Positions 61,119 through 64,000 of a stretch of DNA of 64,000 nucleotides are shown in pieces (the first letter of the stretch is position 1; each line of letters begins with the position of its first letter). This DNA is from Rugamonas apoptosis. Lineage in GTDB: Bacteria; Pseudomonadota; Gammaproteobacteria; Burkholderiales; Burkholderiaceae_D. Location: positions 1 to 64,000 of the forward strand of contig NZ_JACEZU010000010.1 in NCBI RefSeq assembly GCF_014042355.1, read 5' to 3'. The position numbers and the translations under genes were made by a program. The notes beneath the pieces were generated by a model. It saw only the letters and a program-made list of their open reading frames with translations. It did no database searches and was not told the origin of the DNA.

Positions 61119-62723
61119 TTATGGCAGGCCGATGACGGTGCCTTCCTTCGGATAGCTGATGGCGTAGCCGGCGCTGATCTTCAGCGTTTCATGCGGCGCC
61201 AGTTGCTGGTCCCAACCAACCACACCCTGGCGCTGCTCCCATCCCGTCACGGTGGGCTGCGGCGCGAACGTGGTACGCACCTTGATTTCGTCGGAGGTGC
61301 TGACGGGCGACGCTTCCAGCACCAGCAATCGCACCGGTGCGGTGTGGGCGCTGGTGATGGTGTACACGTCCGTCACCTCGCGTTCGCCGTGCTGGGATAA
61401 CAGCCCGCCCGTGCCGGACTGCTGGCTGGCCCGGTCCACCGCCACCCGGATCAACTCGTCGCGCCCGAACGGCAGCACCAGCCGCTCCGACGCCTGCGGG
61501 TTCCAGTGCGTGGCGCCGACATAGCCGCCATCGCGGAACAACTGCACATTCCCCGCGAGCCACACGCCGGCCGGGCGCGCCGCTTCGGCCGTCACCACGG
61601 CGGCCTTGTCCTGGCGCGGCACCACGCGGATGCGCTGGGTAACCGCCACCGGCTGGCTCGATAGCGCCACCGTCACTTCGCGTCCATCAGCCGGCAAGGT
61701 GACGCGATTGGGCACGCTGAATTCCGTGTCGAACATGCCCTGCTCCTCGATCACGGGCGCGATGTAGTAGTCCGATGCCGCCGCACTTCTGGTCATCATG
61801 GCGATCGGCGCCGGGGCGGGCGCGGCCATCGGCGCATAGCCTGACGCCTCGGCCATCTTGTTCAGGGCCGCCGGCTTGTAATAGGACAGCAGGCGCGGTT
61901 GCGGGTCCGGCGCGTCCGGCGAGCGGCGTGGCTGGCCCGTCGACAGTTTCAGCGTAACGCCATTCCAATCCTCGCCCGTCTTTTGCGACACGCTGGCCAG
62001 CCGTTCCAGCTCCACCCGCGAGGCGGCCGCGTCCAGGCTGGCGCGGTAGGCCGGTTTCCAGCCCGCGCCGTTGACCTGGTAGGACAGCCGTACCGTACCC
62101 GCCTGGCGCACGGCCAGTTGCACGCTGATGCTGCGTTGTTCGCGCCCGCCGCCCCGTACCTTATCCAGCTCCCCCTGCAGCACGGCGATCTTGCGGTCAA
62201 TCTCGCGCACCTGCACCTGGGTGCGCTGGATCTGGCTGAAGGCGTCATGCGCGCCGCGGCGGATGGTATCGAGCATGGCGCCCATGGCCTTGCCGTCGGC
62301 GGCCACCGGCGCGCGGTCGGCCGGCCCGGCGCCGTTCAAGTGTTCCAGGTAGTTCTGCACCAGCGCGGCCGACTTGGCGTCCACGTTGAGCACGTCCTTG
62401 CTGTCCTGCAGCGTCTGGATGCGCGCTTCCAGCTCAGCCTGGCGGACGTTGGCCGCCTCCTCTTTGCCCACGTCGCGCGTGACGATCTGGCCCACCTGGA
62501 TACCAGCCGAAGCTTGCACCCGCAGCGTGCGCAAATCGAAACCGGCCGGCAGGCCGCTGACGTCGAGGTGCGTCGTGCCGGGCTGCACCTGGCCGCTGCG
62601 CTCCACCATGGCGCTGCCAGGGTACAAGGTCACGGTGGTGATGGGCGCGTCCACGTCGGCCCAAGCCGGTGCGGCGACGTTGAAACAGAGGGATAGCAAA
62701 GCGGCGATACGGGTCGGTGTCAT
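61119..62723 (-). CDS. DUF4139 domain protein (mucoidy-inhibitor A-like)
   Basis: This 534-residue exported protein has a signal peptide MTPTRIAALLSLCFNVAAPAWA. An N-terminal DUF4140-like domain follows (ITTVTLYPGSAMVERSGQVQPGTTHLDVSGLP), then a coiled-coil stretch (about 80-190) and the DUF4139 domain (WKPAYRASLDAAASRVELERLASVSQKTGEDWNGVTLKLSTGQP). Proteins of this type are widespread and of unknown biochemical role. The start at 62723 gives the signal peptide; an ATG at 62753 would only add ten residues. Confidence 0.88.
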   Translation of the reverse strand: MTPTRIAALLSLCFNVAAPAWADVDAPITTVTLYPGSAMVERSGQVQPGTTHLDVSGLPAGFDLRTLRVQASAGIQVGQIVTRDVGKEEAANVRQAELEARIQTLQDSKDVLNVDAKSAALVQNYLEHLNGAGPADRAPVAADGKAMGAMLDTIRRGAHDAFSQIQRTQVQVREIDRKIAVLQGELDKVRGGGREQRSISVQLAVRQAGTVRLSYQVNGAGWKPAYRASLDAAASRVELERLASVSQKTGEDWNGVTLKLSTGQPRRSPDAPDPQPRLLSYYKPAALNKMAEASGYAPMAAPAPAPIAMMTRSAAASDYYIAPVIEEQGMFDTEFSVPNRVTLPADGREVTVALSSQPVAVTQRIRVVPRQDKAAVVTAEAARPAGVWLAGNVQLFRDGGYVGATHWNPQASERLVLPFGRDELIRVAVDRASQQSGTGGLLSQHGEREVTDVYTITSAHTAPVRLLVLEASPVSTSDEIKVRTTFAPQPTVTGWEQRQGVVGWDQQLAPHETLKISAGYAISYPKEGTVIGLP

Positions 62724-62970
62724 GTCGGGGAGGCTGGATAAATGGTTGGGCAATACTGCTGGCCTTTTGGTGAAATGTCAATTTTGCCTTTGATGGCACG
62801 AAATAATAAAATCGGTCGCTTGACCTAATTTTGGAAATGGCCCACCATGGTCTTTTGGAGCCGGGGATCAGGCCATGCTCGTTCAAGCACTGCGCAGCGA
62901 GGTGCCCGCCCCATGCGGAACTGGACGGACTACGGCAAGCCACAACCATAAAAAAACGGAGACCCCAACC

Positions 62971-63951
62971 ATGACCAACCCCGGCAACGCGCCGCCCAAG
63001 CGCAAACGCAGCGACATCTTCAGCGCTGACGAAATCGCCGCCCTCACGGCCCGTTCCGACCTGATGGGCTGGCGCGCCGTGTTGTTCACCTGGGGCGTGA
63101 TCGCGCTGTGCTTCGTGGCGCTGGCGCGCTGGCCCCATCCGCTCACCTGGCTGCTGGTGATCCTGGTGCTGGGCGGACGCCAGCTGAGCCTGGCGATCCT
63201 GATGCACGATGCCTCCCACAGCACGCTGTTCAAGAGCCGCCGCCTGAACGAACTGGTGGGCGACTACGCCTGCGGCAGCGCCATCGGCGTGGACTTGCGG
63301 CGCTACCGGCGCCACCACCTGCAGCACCATGTCAAGACCGGCACGCCCGAGGACACCGACCGCAGCCTGGCCGCGCCCTTCCCCACCACGCCCGCCTCGC
63401 TGGCGCGCAAGCTGCTGCGCGACATGGCCGGCATCTCCGGCCTCAAGCGCGAATTGGGCCTGCTGCTGATGAACGCGGGCGTGCTGCGCTGGACCGTGGC
63501 CAGCGACGTGGAACGCCTGCCGCAGGCGGGCCGCACGTGGCGCAAGCGCTTGGGCGATCTGGTCCGCAACAGCTGGAAATACTGGCTGTTCCAGGCCCTG
63601 CTGCTGGGCGTGCTGGCCGCCAGCGGCCACGCCTGGCTCTACCTGGCCTGGCTGGCCGCCTACTTCACCACCTACAGCCTGTACATGCGCATCCGCTCCA
63701 TGGCCGAACATGGCTGCACCGAGCAGAGCACGGACATGCTGCGCAACACCCGCACCACGCGCGCCGGCCTGCTGGCCCGCGCCACGGTGGCGCCGCTGCG
63801 GGTGAACTTCCACATCGAACATCACTTGATGCCGGCCGTGCCCTACTTCCGCCTGCAAGCGACGCACCGATTGTTGCGCGCCCGCGGCCTGTGCGCCGAA
63901 CCGCCCGGCTACCTGGACGTGCTGGCCCTGATGTGCAAGGCCGCTGCCTGA
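62971..63951 (+). CDS. Fatty acid desaturase family protein
   Basis: This is a 326-residue membrane di-iron enzyme with the three His boxes: HDASH (79-83), HHLQHH (115-120) and HIEHH (about 287-291). About four membrane helices surround them. The layout fits acyl-lipid or acyl-CoA desaturases and related hydroxylases; the position of the double bond cannot be told. The start at 62971 is preceded by ACGGAGA; the longer frame of 32 residues is unlikely. Confidence 0.9.
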   Translation: MTNPGNAPPKRKRSDIFSADEIAALTARSDLMGWRAVLFTWGVIALCFVALARWPHPLTWLLVILVLGGRQLSLAILMHDASHSTLFKSRRLNELVGDYACGSAIGVDLRRYRRHHLQHHVKTGTPEDTDRSLAAPFPTTPASLARKLLRDMAGISGLKRELGLLLMNAGVLRWTVASDVERLPQAGRTWRKRLGDLVRNSWKYWLFQALLLGVLAASGHAWLYLAWLAAYFTTYSLYMRIRSMAEHGCTEQSTDMLRNTRTTRAGLLARATVAPLRVNFHIEHHLMPAVPYFRLQATHRLLRARGLCAEPPGYLDVLALMCKAAA

Positions 63952-64000
63952 ATTTCTCCAACCTCCCCGCCATCAACATGGCACGAAAGGACCGCTATGA
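63952..64000 (+). other. Possible start of next gene at window edge
   Basis: AAAGGA lies six bases before an ATG at 63996, which would begin the next plus-strand gene. Only one codon is inside the window, so nothing can be said of the product. Confidence 0.35.

Overview
The window looks like a chromosomal segment of a GC-rich betaproteobacterium of the Oxalobacteraceae (Massilia/Duganella/Janthinobacterium type). This is inferred from strong GC3 codon use, a PHA synthase with FNR/Anr-type control, CheV, an Aer-like receptor, GGDEF/EAL proteins and overall gene style; no marker gene fixes the genus. About 48 protein genes or gene remnants and one tRNA-Gly(GCC) are supported. Most of the window is ordinary backbone. 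Two segments of clearly different base composition look acquired.

Layout. 0.1-4.6 kb: a co-directional trio of site-specific recombinase genes (minus strand) forming one end of a mobile element. It abuts a SRAP/YedK-type gene cut off right after its catalytic Glu region. 5.1-13.9 kb: an orphan flagellar-rod-like protein, an acyl-CoA ligase with a complete LivKHMGF-type ABC importer, a class-I glutamine amidotransferase and a periplasmic binding protein. 13.9-18.4 kb (minus): carboxylate-amine ligase, cation/proton antiporter, PfpI/DJ-1 protein, CheV and tRNA-Gly with a terminator. 18.5-26.4 kb: CPA1 antiporter, exported methyltransferase, penicillin acylase, GAF and REC proteins, AMP nucleosidase.

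26.6-39.0 kb: a low-oxygen module. A perfect FNR-type palindrome (TTGAT-N4-ATCAA) sits between the PHA synthase (minus) and an eight-gene plus-strand run: TolC, HlyD, double-NBD ABC ATPase, two ABC-2 permeases, FabI-like reductase, MaoC-phosphotransacetylase and acetate kinase. In both directions a -10-like hexamer lies at the spacing expected of an FNR-activated promoter. 39.1-42.1 kb: MetY, small membrane proteins and a frameshifted gene.

42.1-47.3 kb: an AT-rich accessory island. It holds a two-gene AAA ATPase + DUF4435/TOPRIM pair with the architecture of the PARIS anti-phage system (AriA/AriB). Next to it are five small, mostly unrecognised minus-strand genes, separated by six copies of an imperfect palindromic repeat (core CGGCCA..AGC.GCC) placed in the intergenic gaps. 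This regular one-gene-one-repeat layout resembles a cassette array, but without a recognisable integron attC or integrase. It is the best candidate here for an undescribed system.

47.3-64 kb: DUF4124 protein, cytochrome b561, an Aer-like chemoreceptor, a Pls/PosA-type single-module NRPS with its phosphopantetheinyl transferase, a binding protein, D-amino-acid dehydrogenase, a PAS-GGDEF-EAL protein divergent (across tandem FNR-like boxes) from a TPR protein, a DUF4139 protein and a fatty acid desaturase. Two families of long palindromic intergenic repeats are present: one at 26.5 kb with a fragment at 55.3 kb, one at 57.6 and 61.1 kb. Functions are assigned from recognisable motifs and remembered families; no database search was run.
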